From: CAZUMH01 sp964621645
GTDB lineage: Bacteria; Zhuqueibacterota; QNDG01; JAGLOF01
Length of the DNA stretch: 43,002 bases
Assembly: GCA_964621645.1 (NCBI GenBank)
Contig: CAZUMH010000017.1
Coordinates: forward strand, 1-43,002
Direction: 5' to 3'
Made by a program: the position numbers and the translations under genes. Below are positions 1-7,751 of the stretch, piece after piece; position 1 is the first letter of the stretch, and the number at the start of each line of letters is the position of its first letter. The notes beneath the pieces are model-generated. The model saw nothing but the letters and a program-made list of their open reading frames with translations, ran no database searches and was not told the DNA's origin.

Positions 1-561
1 AATACTTTTGCCTAACGAACCTGGCGCCAAAATAAACCGGTCTATCGCACTCTCAATCTTACTAAAATTAATTTGATTGCCTGACAATTGATTAACTTGT
101 TCATATAGTTTATGCTCTTCACTGTCAACATTAACTGCCGAGACCAAGAGTTCCCTAAGCTTCGTTGATGCGTTTTCATATTCTTCAAAATCCTGGTTCA
201 GTTTTGTTACTAGTCTTACTCTCTGATTCTCCAACGCAGTCTGCATCGAATCTCTTCTTGAATTAATGATAGGGATTATCGCTCTGATGATGTTCGGTAG
301 TTCTTGTTCGATGTCAGTGCCGGTGGGAATTTTGCTTTGAAAGTATTGAATAAATGTTGGTGTATATTCATTATTAATAAAAGCATCAATGTCGGCTCGT
401 TTCTTTTCGAACATTTTATTAAGCATATCAATATTGATATTGTGCATCCGTTTTCCCTCTTGGGCAATGGCATCTGTAAGAATAATAGATTGAGGGGGGA
501 TTGTCGCGCTGCAGGAGAGTAATAAAAAGCTAAACACAATGAGATGTTTATACGTTAGCAT
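1..561 (-). CDS. Lipoprotein of unknown function, 3' end beyond left edge
   Basis: An open frame of 187 codons runs from an ATG at 561 to the left edge without a stop, so the C-terminus is missing. The start has a good ribosome binding site (AAAGGAG, 7-8 bases upstream). The N-terminus is a short lipoprotein signal peptide ending in the lipobox LLSC, which predicts lipid attachment at Cys17 and an envelope location. The mature part is polar, rich in Asn, Gln, Glu and Lys and mostly helical in character, possibly coiled-coil. I do not recognise the family. It lies downstream of the esterase on the same strand and is equally AT-rich, so the two probably belong to one accessory transcription unit. 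Confidence 0.75.
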   Translation of the reverse strand, partial: MLTYKHLIVFSFLLLSCSATIPPQSIILTDAIAQEGKRMHNINIDMLNKMFEKKRADIDAFINNEYTPTFIQYFQSKIPTGTDIEQELPNIIRAIIPIINSRRDSMQTALENQRVRLVTKLNQDFEEYENASTKLRELLVSAVNVDSEEHKLYEQVNQLSGNQINFSKIESAIDRFILAPGSLGKSI

Positions 562-664
562 TGTATTACTCCTTTCATATGCAAGATATCCATTTGAAAT
601 GGTAAGATGATTTGGTGGCCCTCACCGTTTTCCTGGGCCCGATACCACTGTATTTATTACAGAC

Positions 665-1732
665 TCAAAAAGCAAGAGAATGGACCAGTAGCAGCATCGG
701 GATGCGCTCCTTGAGAAAGAAATGGCCGCTCAATATATTTTTCAGCCACTCTTCCGACGTCCAATCATATTTATAAACATCAAATCCATGTCTGAGATTT
801 AGATCGAGTAACTTATCATGAAAGAGTTCGGCGTGCTCTTTGACGCCCAACTCGTCACTCGCACCGCAATCGATATACACCGGCATATCCCTCAATGCAT
901 CCTCATGTCTTGTGAGATACGTCAATGGATCATTATCCAGCCACATGTTCCATACATCCGGATTTTTATTACCGGTATTAAGATCCAGTTCGAGACTTTC
1001 CCCATTTGAAAAAGCTGCTTCCATTTCTTTGATGAGGCATTCGATAATCTCCGCTCCCCAATTTTTTATTTCAGGCGGTAATTCGACCAGAGTTTCTATT
1101 GCTTTTTCCAATGACAACAATCCGCTGTGGGATGACACCGTACAGAATTGATATTCCCATCCCGGTTCAATGCTTGACTCCATCGCCAGCATGAATGCAC
1201 CGTACCCACCCATCGAAAATCCCCCGATGGAGCGTTTATCCCTTCTACTGATTGCGTTGTAATCTCTTTCGATATAAGTGATCAATTCGTTTAAGATCAT
1301 CGTCTTGAAATGTCCGATTGCATCAGAATCACGATAGAAACTACCGTATTTCAAATTCTCTCCGTCACATATGTCTGTCGCAGCATGGGGAATGACAACG
1401 AGCATCTTTTTTATAAGACCCTGGTTGTATAGGAATTCCGATTTGTCCTTTACAACCTTGGCTATATCCTTGATCTCATCGATGCTGCAACCAGCGCCGT
1501 GCAGTAGATAAATCGTCGGATACTCTGTTTCTTCATCAGATGCCGTATAGCCAGGCGGCAGCACAACATAGACTTTTCGTTTTGCACCGCCCGGATAGCC
1601 AGTCAAACTGGTAAATGTGTAGTTTTCGCCTTTAATTTTATACTTGTTACATCCAGTCAGTATAATTAAGCTGAGAATTATAATTATGTTTAATGAGATC
1701 CTGGCACGCTGACATTTTTTTCTCGTTTTCAT
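665..1732 (-). CDS. Lipoprotein esterase, alpha/beta hydrolase (putative esterase family, D/feruloyl-esterase-like)
   Basis: This 355-residue protein has a lipoprotein signal peptide ending in LTGC, so it is probably anchored in a membrane facing the periplasm or the outside. The fold is the putative esterase family (PF00756-like): a YLLHGAG oxyanion-hole strand, the nucleophile elbow GGFSMGG, a probable acid residue in DCGASDELG, and a probable catalytic His in SGHFF near the C-terminus. Such enzymes hydrolyse acyl or feruloyl esters, often on polysaccharides; the substrate here is unknown. I place the start at 1732, not at the in-frame ATG 15 bases upstream, because AAGGGG sits just before the second ATG and the signal peptide begins there. 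It is AT-rich like its neighbours. Confidence 0.8.
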   Translation of the reverse strand: MKTRKKCQRARISLNIIIILSLIILTGCNKYKIKGENYTFTSLTGYPGGAKRKVYVVLPPGYTASDEETEYPTIYLLHGAGCSIDEIKDIAKVVKDKSEFLYNQGLIKKMLVVIPHAATDICDGENLKYGSFYRDSDAIGHFKTMILNELITYIERDYNAISRRDKRSIGGFSMGGYGAFMLAMESSIEPGWEYQFCTVSSHSGLLSLEKAIETLVELPPEIKNWGAEIIECLIKEMEAAFSNGESLELDLNTGNKNPDVWNMWLDNDPLTYLTRHEDALRDMPVYIDCGASDELGVKEHAELFHDKLLDLNLRHGFDVYKYDWTSEEWLKNILSGHFFLKERIPMLLLVHSLAF

Positions 1733-1761
1733 GGCTTCCCCTTTCATTAATAATGTTATAA

Positions 1762-2304
1762 TTATTTACTTGCTTCTTTCTGTTCCATCACTTTTAAAAT
1801 ACTTGTTACAAATCGTTCAGAATATCCTGAAATAAAACACCATACCAATAACTTGCCAAAATCTTTCACGTTTACAGGTCGAATTTCTAATACAATTCTG
1901 AAATTCAATTTCACATTTTCTGACAATACCGGTCTGGTGAAATTAGGGAATAGATTACTCGTAAAAAGACCCTGTCCACCATCACCTGATAAAATACCTG
2001 ACATGAATAAAATATAGGTAACGACGGCTAAAAGCCCGCCATACAGGAAAGGCATTAATGTATTTATCCAAGATTCGGACAGTAGCTTTAAAGTGTCCAT
2101 TTTTTCCTTCTGAATATTCTGATGAAGGGAAATACCACTGCCTATGCATCCAACACCAAAAGAAAAATATATTGTACCCATATACGAATTTGATTTTATG
2201 TATCCAATCAGTGATAATAAAAGGGGTAGACCAATCATCACAAACTGCACAATAAATAAGCGCCTTAATAATTGTTTCATCATGTCTTTATTTTCGGCGG
2301 CCAT
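1762..2304 (-). CDS. Small integral membrane protein of unknown function
   Basis: This 180-residue protein has about four hydrophobic segments: roughly residues 14-35, 43-58, 82-105 and 150-165. Segments two and three are joined by a charged helix (QNIQKEKMDTLKLL). The last segment contains SGYSERFV, a Gly-x-Ser-Glu-Arg-Phe arrangement that I have seen at the end of other uncharacterised bacterial membrane proteins but cannot assign to a named family. The start ATG is preceded by AGGGG at about 9 bases. It is the first gene of the AT-rich minus-strand trio and ends 29 bases before the esterase start, which suggests co-transcription. No enzymatic motif is visible. Confidence 0.65.
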   Translation of the reverse strand: MAAENKDMMKQLLRRLFIVQFVMIGLPLLLSLIGYIKSNSYMGTIYFSFGVGCIGSGISLHQNIQKEKMDTLKLLSESWINTLMPFLYGGLLAVVTYILFMSGILSGDGGQGLFTSNLFPNFTRPVLSENVKLNFRIVLEIRPVNVKDFGKLLVWCFISGYSERFVTSILKVMEQKEASK

Positions 2305-2339
2305 TCTATTTTCCCCTATCTGTAATTACATGCATGGTA

Positions 2340-2375
2340 CCCTCACCACAATACCCATGTATTGCCCAGCGAGGG
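2340..2375 (-). promoter_or_regulatory. Nested stem-loop in the leader of the AT-rich operon
   Basis: CAATAC (2349-2354) pairs with GTATTG (2359-2364) across a 4-base loop. Outside it, CCCTC (2340-2344) pairs with GAGGG (2371-2375) across an internal loop. The structure sits between the predicted promoter and the start codon at 2304. It resembles a regulatory or stabilising 5' leader hairpin; no known riboswitch class is recognised. Confidence 0.4.
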
Positions 2376-2411
2376 ACTATTATTAATACTTACTACATAT
2401 AAAAAAATTTC

Positions 2412-2440
2412 TATATATAGTCTCCTTCTCATTTACTCAA
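2412..2440 (-). promoter_or_regulatory. Predicted sigma70-type promoter of the AT-rich trio
   Basis: On the minus strand, TTGAGT (2435-2440) is followed after 17 bases by TATATA (2412-2417). This gives a leader of about 100 bases before the membrane-protein start at 2304. Confidence 0.45.
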
Positions 2441-2723
2441 CTGATAACGGTATACAAACCAAAGCCTATCCATCAAGCTCAAGTCGGAGGTGTGTGTGGA
2501 TGTGGGATTATCACGGGACTGATCCGTTTGACAGATCGTCTGGGAAGGAAATGCATGTAACATAGAGGCCGGCACTGCAACGATCCTGACGTTGGTAAAT
2601 AAGGAAACCCAGCCTCTCCCCTTTTATACGAGGCCGTTATCCTGTTTCCGTTATGCCGGTAGTGACTGAAGAGTACCAATGGTCGGTAGAAGTTAAAAAC
2701 TTTAAATAAATATTTTGAAAATG
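2441..2723. other. Gene-free stretch between the AT-rich trio and the kbl end
   Basis: The 615 bases between the membrane-protein start (2304) and the kbl stop (2920) hold no convincing gene. The short open frames here lack ribosome binding sites and recognisable protein content. I see no tRNA and no insertion sequence. The left part carries the promoter and leader, and the right part carries the hairpins listed separately. This middle part shows nothing I can name. Confidence 0.6.
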
Positions 2724-2751
2724 TCAAGGGAAAAATTGCCCGGTCCCTTGA
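2724..2751 (-). terminator. Possible terminator-like hairpin downstream of kbl
   Basis: A perfect 8-base inverted repeat, TCAAGGGA/TCCCTTGA, has a 12-base loop. On the minus strand it is followed by an A/T-rich stretch (CATTTTC...) but not by an unbroken T-run, so it is a weak intrinsic terminator candidate for the kbl operon. Confidence 0.35.
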
Positions 2752-2800
2752 GATGCCTCAAAGGATCGGATCATCGGGGACGGGTCCGCCTCAACACAAA

Positions 2801-2825
2801 CGGCCGCCCCTTTGAGGAACGGCCG
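2801..2825 (-). other. Hairpin downstream of kbl (CGGCCG arms)
   Basis: CGGCCG at 2801-2806 and 2820-2825 can pair. An inner CCT/AGG stem continues it after a 2x2 internal loop. There is no T-run. It could stabilise the 3' end of the kbl message. Confidence 0.3.
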
Positions 2826-2841
2826 CGTCTGTTCTGCTATT

Positions 2842-2875
2842 GGATTGGTTTGGGACAGCTTCTCCGGACCAATCC
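2842..2875 (-). other. Long hairpin just after the kbl stop codon
   Basis: GGATTGGT (2842-2849) and ACCAATCC (2868-2875) are perfect complements. Five more pairs including G-U wobbles extend the stem to about 13 base pairs with an 8-base loop. It lies about 45 bases past the kbl stop. No T-run follows, so it looks like a 3' stabiliser or a Rho-type end more than an intrinsic terminator. Confidence 0.4.
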
Positions 2876-2919
2876 TCAGGGATTCTTTACATTATCCGGA
2901 CAGAAGGACAGGAACGATT

Positions 2920-4167
2920 CTAGAGCCCGTACTTGTCGATGATCTCCTGCTTGGTCTTACCGAGGATATCGTACTTCTTGCCGACCTTGATGAAGGCGTC
3001 CAGGCCCTTGTCCAGATGGTGCCGCTCGTGTCCCGCGGAAATCTGAGTGCGGATCCTGGCCTTGCCCTTGGCCACCACCGGGAAGAAGAATCCGATGGCG
3101 TAAATGCCTTCCTCGTAGAGATCGCGGGAGACATCCTGGGCCAGCTTGGCGTTGAAAAGCATCACCGGCACGATGGGCGTATCGCCATCCTGCAGCACGA
3201 ATCCCGCCTCGGTGAGCCCCTTCCTCCAGTAAGCCGCGTTCTCTTCCAGCTTGTCCCGCCGCTCGGTGCTGCCGGAAAGGATGTCCATCACCCGCAGCAC
3301 TCCCGAGACCACCACCGGCGCGATGGTGTTGCTGAAGAGGTAGGGCCTGGCCTTCTGGCGGCACATCTCCACCAGCTCGGCCCGTCCGGACACACAGCCG
3401 CCCGAGGCGCCGCCCAGGGCCTTGCCGAAGGTGGTGGTGATGATGTCGATCTTGCCCACCACCCCGTATTTCTCATGGGTGCCCCGGCCCGTCTTGCCGA
3501 TGAAGCCGGTGGCGTGGGAGTCGTCCACGAAGAGCATGGCGTCGTACTTCTCGCAGAGGGCCGCCATCTCGTCCAGCCTGGCAGTGTCGCCGTCCATTGA
3601 GAAGACGCCGTCGGTGATCACCACCTTATAGCGCTTGTCGGCGTGCAGCTGCAGCTTCTTCTCCAGGTGATCCATGTCGGAGTGTTTGAAGGTGTCATGC
3701 ATGGCGCTGCAGAGCCTGATGCCGTCCACGATGGAGGCGTGCACCAGCCGGTCCGAGATCATCACGTCCTTCTCCCCCAGGATGGCCTCAAACACGCCGG
3801 CGTTGGCGTCCATGCAGGAAGGAAAAAGAATAGTGTCCTCCGTGCCCAGGAATTCGGTGACCTTCCGTTCCAGCTCTTTGTGGATATCCTGGGTGCCGCA
3901 GATGAAGCGCACCGAGGACATGCCGTAACCGCGGCTGTCCAGTCCGGCGTGGGCCGCCTTGATCACCTCCGGGTGGCTGGAAAGGCCCAGATAGTTGTTG
4001 GCGCACATGTTGATTACTTTCTTCAGGGACGATCCGGCGGGGAACTCCACTTCGATATCCGCCGCCTGTTCCGAGTGGATGAACCGCTCCTCCTTGAAGA
4101 TGCCGGCGCCCCGGATCTCCTCCAGCTCGTCCTGATACTGCTTGCGGATTTTTTCATTAAATGCCAT
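2920..4167 (-). CDS. kbl: Glycine C-acetyltransferase (2-amino-3-ketobutyrate CoA ligase)
   Basis: This PLP enzyme of the alpha-oxoamine synthase family cleaves 2-amino-3-oxobutyrate with CoA to glycine and acetyl-CoA, the second step of threonine breakdown. Over its 415 residues it follows E. coli Kbl closely: MCANNYLGL near 54-62, SSVRFICGTQDIHKELE near 84-100, the cofactor Asp/His in VDDSHATG (214-221), and the PLP lysine at about 249 in TTFGKALGGASGG. It is slightly longer than E. coli Kbl, with a C-terminal tail ending in DKYGL. The start has a strong site (AAAAGGAGG). It is the last gene of the acpS-tdh-acsA-ACP-kbl series, directly after a dedicated ACP. That raises the question of whether the acyl partner can be ACP-bound, but sequence similarity points first to ordinary Kbl activity. 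Confidence 0.93.
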   Translation of the reverse strand: MAFNEKIRKQYQDELEEIRGAGIFKEERFIHSEQAADIEVEFPAGSSLKKVINMCANNYLGLSSHPEVIKAAHAGLDSRGYGMSSVRFICGTQDIHKELERKVTEFLGTEDTILFPSCMDANAGVFEAILGEKDVMISDRLVHASIVDGIRLCSAMHDTFKHSDMDHLEKKLQLHADKRYKVVITDGVFSMDGDTARLDEMAALCEKYDAMLFVDDSHATGFIGKTGRGTHEKYGVVGKIDIITTTFGKALGGASGGCVSGRAELVEMCRQKARPYLFSNTIAPVVVSGVLRVMDILSGSTERRDKLEENAAYWRKGLTEAGFVLQDGDTPIVPVMLFNAKLAQDVSRDLYEEGIYAIGFFFPVVAKGKARIRTQISAGHERHHLDKGLDAFIKVGKKYDILGKTKQEIIDKYGL

Positions 4168-4189
4168 TATTCCTCCTTTTAACGCAGAA

Positions 4190-4211
4190 GCCCCGCCACT
4201 CGCTGCGGGGC
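4190..4211 (-). other. Intercistronic hairpin between ACP and kbl
   Basis: GCCCCGC (4190-4196) and GCGGGGC (4205-4211) form a perfect GC-rich 7-base-pair stem with an 8-base loop. It lies between the ACP stop and the kbl ribosome binding site. There is no T-run, so it may adjust the ACP:kbl message ratio without terminating transcription. Confidence 0.45.
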
Positions 4212-4229
4212 CTGGATGCGACAGACAAG

Positions 4230-4475
4230 CTATTTCACGAATCTCTTTACCAGTTCCACGATCTTGTTGACGCTGTCGAAGGCTTCGGGGGTCGCTTCAT
4301 CGTCGGGGATGGAAATGCTGTATTTGTTCTCCAGAAAGCGCTTCAGCGAGACCATGGAAAAAGAATCAACGATACCGCCGGAAATGAGCGGCGTATCGGG
4401 AGTAAGTTCTTCATCTTCGTCTTCCACATACTCATCGATGACATATTCCAGCACGACCTTCTGCATGTCTTCCAT
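4230..4475 (-). CDS. Acyl carrier protein (phosphopantetheine-binding), dedicated
   Basis: This 81-residue protein has the size and four-helix pattern of a discrete acyl carrier protein. The attachment site is GGIVDSFSMVSLKRFLE, with the modified serine at about residue 38 (D-S motif). It is very acidic near the N-terminus (VEDEDEE), as carrier proteins often are. It differs from a housekeeping fatty-acid ACP: DSL is DSF, and no fab genes are nearby. It is encoded between an AMP-forming acyl ligase and kbl, with acpS in the same series. A specialised carrier loaded by the ligase and used by the PLP enzyme is therefore plausible but unproven. The start is supported by AAGGAG at 7 bases. Confidence 0.85.
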   Translation of the reverse strand: MEDMQKVVLEYVIDEYVEDEDEELTPDTPLISGGIVDSFSMVSLKRFLENKYSISIPDDEATPEAFDSVNKIVELVKRFVK

Positions 4476-4531
4476 TTTGTGCTCCTTGTTGAATTATGTG
4501 TGCGGGCGGCGCTGAAACCTGCCGCCCTGTT

Positions 4532-6238
4532 CTATTCCTCATCCTCCAGGGTGGAGGTGTCGCCGATCTCCTCGCCCCACTCCTTGGCGTGCAAAAGCCG
4601 CCGCATGATCTTGCCGCTGCGTGTCTTGGGCAGGCTTTCCACGTATTCGATCTCCTGGGGCATGGCCAAGGGAGAGAGCTTCTTGCGGATGAAATTCATG
4701 ATCTTCAGTTCCAGGTCGGGACCGGGAGTGTAACCGGGTTTCAGGGTGACGAAGGCCTTGACCACCTCCATGTTCACCTCATCCGGTTTGGCGACCACCG
4801 CGGATTCGGCCACGGCCTCGTGTTCCAGCAGGGCGGATTCCACTTCAAAGGGGCTGACCAGGTGCCCGCCGGTGTTGATGACGTCATCATCCCGGCCGGT
4901 GAACCAGAAATAGCCCTCGCTGTCGATGTGGGCCCGGTCTCCGGGCAGGTACCAGTTGTTCTTGAACTTCTCCCGGTAGGTGGCCTCGTTCTCCCAGTAG
5001 GTGCGCATCATAGCTGGCCAGCCGGGCCGGAAGGCGATGAGGCCGATCTGTCCCGGTTCCGTCAGGGCCTCGAAGGTCCTGGTGTCCACCACGACGCCGG
5101 TGATGCCGGGGAAAGACTTGCCCATGGAGCCGGGCTTCACTTTCATGCCGGGATAGTTGCTGATCATGATGGAGCCGGTTTCGGTCTGCCAGTAGCTGTC
5201 CAGGAAAGGCTTGCCGAAGACCTTTTCGGACCAGACCACGGCCTCGGCGTTGAGGGGCTCGCCCACGCTGGCCAGGTGCCGCAGGCTGGAAAGATTATAT
5301 TCCTTCACCTTCTCCTCGCCCGCTTTCATGAGAGAGCGGATGGCCGTGGGTGCCGAATACCAGACTGTGATGCGGTGCTTCTGGATAAAGGCGTACCAGG
5401 AGTCGGCGGAAAAGCCGGTATCGAGCACGCACTGGGTGATTCCCAGGGACCAGGGGCCGATGATGCCGTAGGAGGTGCCGGTGACCCAGCCGGGATCGGC
5501 GGTGCACCAGTAAATATCGTCATCCCTCAGATCGAGGACCCACTTGGTGGTGAGATACTGGGAGATGAGGGAGTAGTGCACGTGCTTCACACCCTTGGGC
5601 TGTCCGGTGGTGCCGGAGGTATAGTGCAGCACCGAGGGGGATTCCGCCGTGGTGGGATGGATCTCCAGCTCCTCAACCGGCGGGGCCCCTTCCAGGGAAA
5701 AGGCGATCTCCCGCTCCCGCAGTTCCTTTTTGCCGTCATGATCGACGATAATAATGTGTTCCAGATAGGGTGACTTGTCCAGCAGTTTGCGCACCTTGCC
5801 CACATGTTTACGCTGGGTGATGATGGCCCGGGTCTTGGCGTTGTCCAGGCGCACGTGCAGGGATTCGTCCCCGAAGGCTGAAAAGAGCGGCTGGGCTATG
5901 GCGCCGACCTTGAGCACCCCCAGGAAGCTGAGATACAGTTCCGGGATCTTGTCCATGAAAAGGCAGACCCGGTCTTCGGCTTCGATTCCCAGGCCGCGCA
6001 GAAAGGCCCCGATAGTGTTGCTTGCCAGGCGGATCTCATTGAATGTGTAGGTCTTTTCCTTGCCGCCCAGGCCTTCCCAGATGAGAGCCTTTTTGTCCGC
6101 CTTGCCCATTTGGCAGATGCGGTCACTGCAGTACCAGCCGATATTGATGACATCGCCGTCTTTGTATTCCAGTTCCTTTTCGGCGATGGACCAATCAAAG
6201 TTTTTCACTCGTTCATCGTATGAACCGATATTTGTCAT
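4532..6238 (-). CDS. acsA: AMP-forming acetyl-CoA synthetase-like acyl ligase (AcsA type)
   Basis: This 568-residue ANL-superfamily ligase activates a carboxylate with ATP and transfers it to a thiol. Visible motifs are the P-loop YTSGTTGQPKGV (206-217), YWQTETG in the middle, the hinge region around WFTGRDDDVINTGG, and the C-terminal lysine in PKTRSGK (about 543). Length and the WYSAPTAIR and ADPGWVTGTSYG segments fit the AcsA (Bacillus-type) acetyl-CoA synthetase branch, so acetate is the likely acid. Its placement next to a carrier protein leaves open that the acceptor is ACP instead of, or as well as, CoA. The start has TAAGGAGG. The gaps to ACP and tdh are 56 and 46 bases, consistent with one operon. 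Confidence 0.88.
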   Translation of the reverse strand: MTNIGSYDERVKNFDWSIAEKELEYKDGDVINIGWYCSDRICQMGKADKKALIWEGLGGKEKTYTFNEIRLASNTIGAFLRGLGIEAEDRVCLFMDKIPELYLSFLGVLKVGAIAQPLFSAFGDESLHVRLDNAKTRAIITQRKHVGKVRKLLDKSPYLEHIIIVDHDGKKELREREIAFSLEGAPPVEELEIHPTTAESPSVLHYTSGTTGQPKGVKHVHYSLISQYLTTKWVLDLRDDDIYWCTADPGWVTGTSYGIIGPWSLGITQCVLDTGFSADSWYAFIQKHRITVWYSAPTAIRSLMKAGEEKVKEYNLSSLRHLASVGEPLNAEAVVWSEKVFGKPFLDSYWQTETGSIMISNYPGMKVKPGSMGKSFPGITGVVVDTRTFEALTEPGQIGLIAFRPGWPAMMRTYWENEATYREKFKNNWYLPGDRAHIDSEGYFWFTGRDDDVINTGGHLVSPFEVESALLEHEAVAESAVVAKPDEVNMEVVKAFVTLKPGYTPGPDLELKIMNFIRKKLSPLAMPQEIEYVESLPKTRSGKIMRRLLHAKEWGEEIGDTSTLEDEE

Positions 6239-6284
6239 AAAGCCTCCTTATTACATTCTACGTATATTCTATACTGAACCAATA

Positions 6285-7229
6285 TCAGAGCGGCTTTTTC
6301 CTGAGGGCCTCCAGCATCTCGGCCGTCATGCTCTCCAGGTCATACTCCGGCCGCCAGCCCCATTCCTCCCGGGCGGCGCTGTCGTCCAGGGAATTGGGCC
6401 AGGAATCGGCAATGGCCTGCCGCATCGGATCCACCTCGTAATCCATGCTGAATTCGGGGATGTGTTTTTTAATAGCCGCCTCGAACTGTTCCGGGGCGGC
6501 GCTCATGGCCGTTACGTTGAAGGCGTTGCGGTGCTTCAGTGTGGAGCCGTCGGCCTCCATAATGTCTACCGCCGCCTTGAGGGCGTCCGGCATATACATC
6601 ATGTCGAGCCTGGTCCCCTGCTTCAGGAAACAGGTGTATTTTTTCTGTTTAATGGCTTCGTAGTAGATCTCCACCGCGTAGTCGGTGGTGCCCCCGCCCG
6701 GCGGGGTCTTGTAGCTGATGATGCCGGGATAGCGCAAACCGCGGGTGTCCACACCGAAACGGCGGTGGTAGTAGTCGCAGAGCAGCTCTCCGGCCACCTT
6801 AGTGACGCCGTACATGGTCGAGGGCCGCTGGATGGTATCCTGGGGGGTGTTGTCCGGCGGCGTTGAGGGGCCGAAGGCGCCGATGGAACTGGGAGTGAAA
6901 ACAGCGCATCCGTGCTCCCGGGCAACTTCCAGGATCTGGTAGAGCCCGTTCATGTTGACGTCCCAGGCCTTCTGGGGATGGGCTTCCGCCACGGCGGAAA
7001 GGAGGGCGGCGAGGTGGTAGATGGTATCGACCTGGAAGGACTTCACCAGTTCGGCGGCTTTCCTGCCGTCGGTGCAGTCCAGCAGTTCGAAGGGGCCGGC
7101 GGCCAGATCGCCTTCCGCCTCACGGATATCCGTGGCCAGGACGTTCTCGGTTCCGTAGCGGTCGCGCAGCAGCATAGTCAGTTCCGATCCAATCTGACCA
7201 AGGGCGCCGGTGATAAGGATTCGTTTCAT
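6285..7229 (-). CDS. tdh: L-threonine 3-dehydrogenase, SDR (epimerase-like) type
   Basis: This 314-residue extended short-chain dehydrogenase has the NAD-binding GALGQIG (8-14) and the catalytic pair Tyr140/Lys144 in YGVTK. The segment RYPGIISYKTPPGGGTTDYAVEIY is characteristic of the SDR-type threonine dehydrogenases (Flavobacterium, Cupriavidus, trypanosome and animal TDH). It does not belong to the zinc-dependent E. coli Tdh. It would oxidise L-threonine to 2-amino-3-oxobutyrate, the Kbl substrate, which makes the pairing with kbl coherent. It lies 32 bases after acpS and 46 bases before acsA on the same strand. A general sugar epimerase is the alternative, but the TDH signature argues against it. 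Confidence 0.9.
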   Translation of the reverse strand: MKRILITGALGQIGSELTMLLRDRYGTENVLATDIREAEGDLAAGPFELLDCTDGRKAAELVKSFQVDTIYHLAALLSAVAEAHPQKAWDVNMNGLYQILEVAREHGCAVFTPSSIGAFGPSTPPDNTPQDTIQRPSTMYGVTKVAGELLCDYYHRRFGVDTRGLRYPGIISYKTPPGGGTTDYAVEIYYEAIKQKKYTCFLKQGTRLDMMYMPDALKAAVDIMEADGSTLKHRNAFNVTAMSAAPEQFEAAIKKHIPEFSMDYEVDPMRQAIADSWPNSLDDSAAREEWGWRPEYDLESMTAEMLEALRKKPL

Positions 7230-7261
7230 GTTCAGTCTCCCGGGAAGTGAGGGTTTTCGGT

Positions 7262-7648
7262 CTATTTCTCCAGAATGACGACCGCGGTGGCGTAGTTGAT
7301 GCTGTGGGAGATGGAAAGGTGGACATTGCGTACTCCCAGCCGCTTCATTTTCTCCGCGGCCTTGGCCCCGGCGGTAAGCAGCGGCTTGCCCTGAGGATCA
7401 TTGGTGATCTCGATGTCCTTCCAGCCGATGCCCTCCCGGAGCCCAGTGCCCAGGGCCTTAAGAAACGCTTCTTTGGCGGCGAAGCGCCCTGCGAATCGCT
7501 GCCCCCTCAGCCGCTGATTTGTTCCCTGGAGGCAGTATTCCGTCTCGGTGGGCGTGAAAAGGATCTCCATGAGCCGATCCTCGGAGCGGTCCAGCGCTCG
7601 CCGCACCCGGCTGATTTCAATTAAATCAATGCCTGTTCCCACAATCAT
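7262..7648 (-). CDS. acpS: Holo-[acyl-carrier-protein] synthase
   Basis: AcpS transfers 4'-phosphopantetheine from CoA to the serine of apo-ACP. The 128-residue length is typical. The Mg/CoA-binding GIDLIEISR near the N-terminus, the FAGRFAAKEAFLKALG signature around residues 68-83 and SISHSINYATA near the end are all present. It is the first gene of the series that contains a discrete ACP. It may serve both that carrier and the cell's fatty-acid ACP; nothing here separates the two. The ribosome binding site is weak (GAAAGACG). Confidence 0.94.
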   Translation of the reverse strand: MIVGTGIDLIEISRVRRALDRSEDRLMEILFTPTETEYCLQGTNQRLRGQRFAGRFAAKEAFLKALGTGLREGIGWKDIEITNDPQGKPLLTAGAKAAEKMKRLGVRNVHLSISHSINYATAVVILEK

Positions 7649-7696
7649 ACCGCGTCTTTCGGGTGGAAAATCACCCCTTATTCCTTTTTATTAGAG

Positions 7697-7724
7697 AGTA
7701 TAGTGTAGATAAATTTTCCCACAA
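7697..7724 (-). promoter_or_regulatory. Predicted promoter of the acpS-tdh-acsA-ACP-kbl series
   Basis: On the minus strand, TTGTGG (7719-7724) is followed after 16 bases by TATACT (7697-7702), within the AT-rich gap before acpS. The -10 is good and the -35 moderate. Confidence 0.45.
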
Positions 7725-7751
7725 TTTCAAGAAAAAAATCTCTCCTCTCCC

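Noticed and set aside
2441..2723. tRNA or degraded gene in the gene-free stretch before kbl
   Set aside because: No cloverleaf arms, T-loop motif or recognisable protein remnants could be found by eye on either strand.
4496..5773. 425-codon plus-strand frame opposite acsA
   Set aside because: Antisense shadow of acsA; low-complexity Gly/Val/His-rich translation typical of such frames.
2920..7648. A bacterial ceramide/sphingolipid locus (spt-acp-ligase-reductase)
   Set aside because: The gene set looks similar, but the PLP enzyme follows Kbl almost residue by residue in key segments and the dehydrogenase has the SDR-type threonine dehydrogenase signature. Sphingolipid synthesis is therefore not the first reading.
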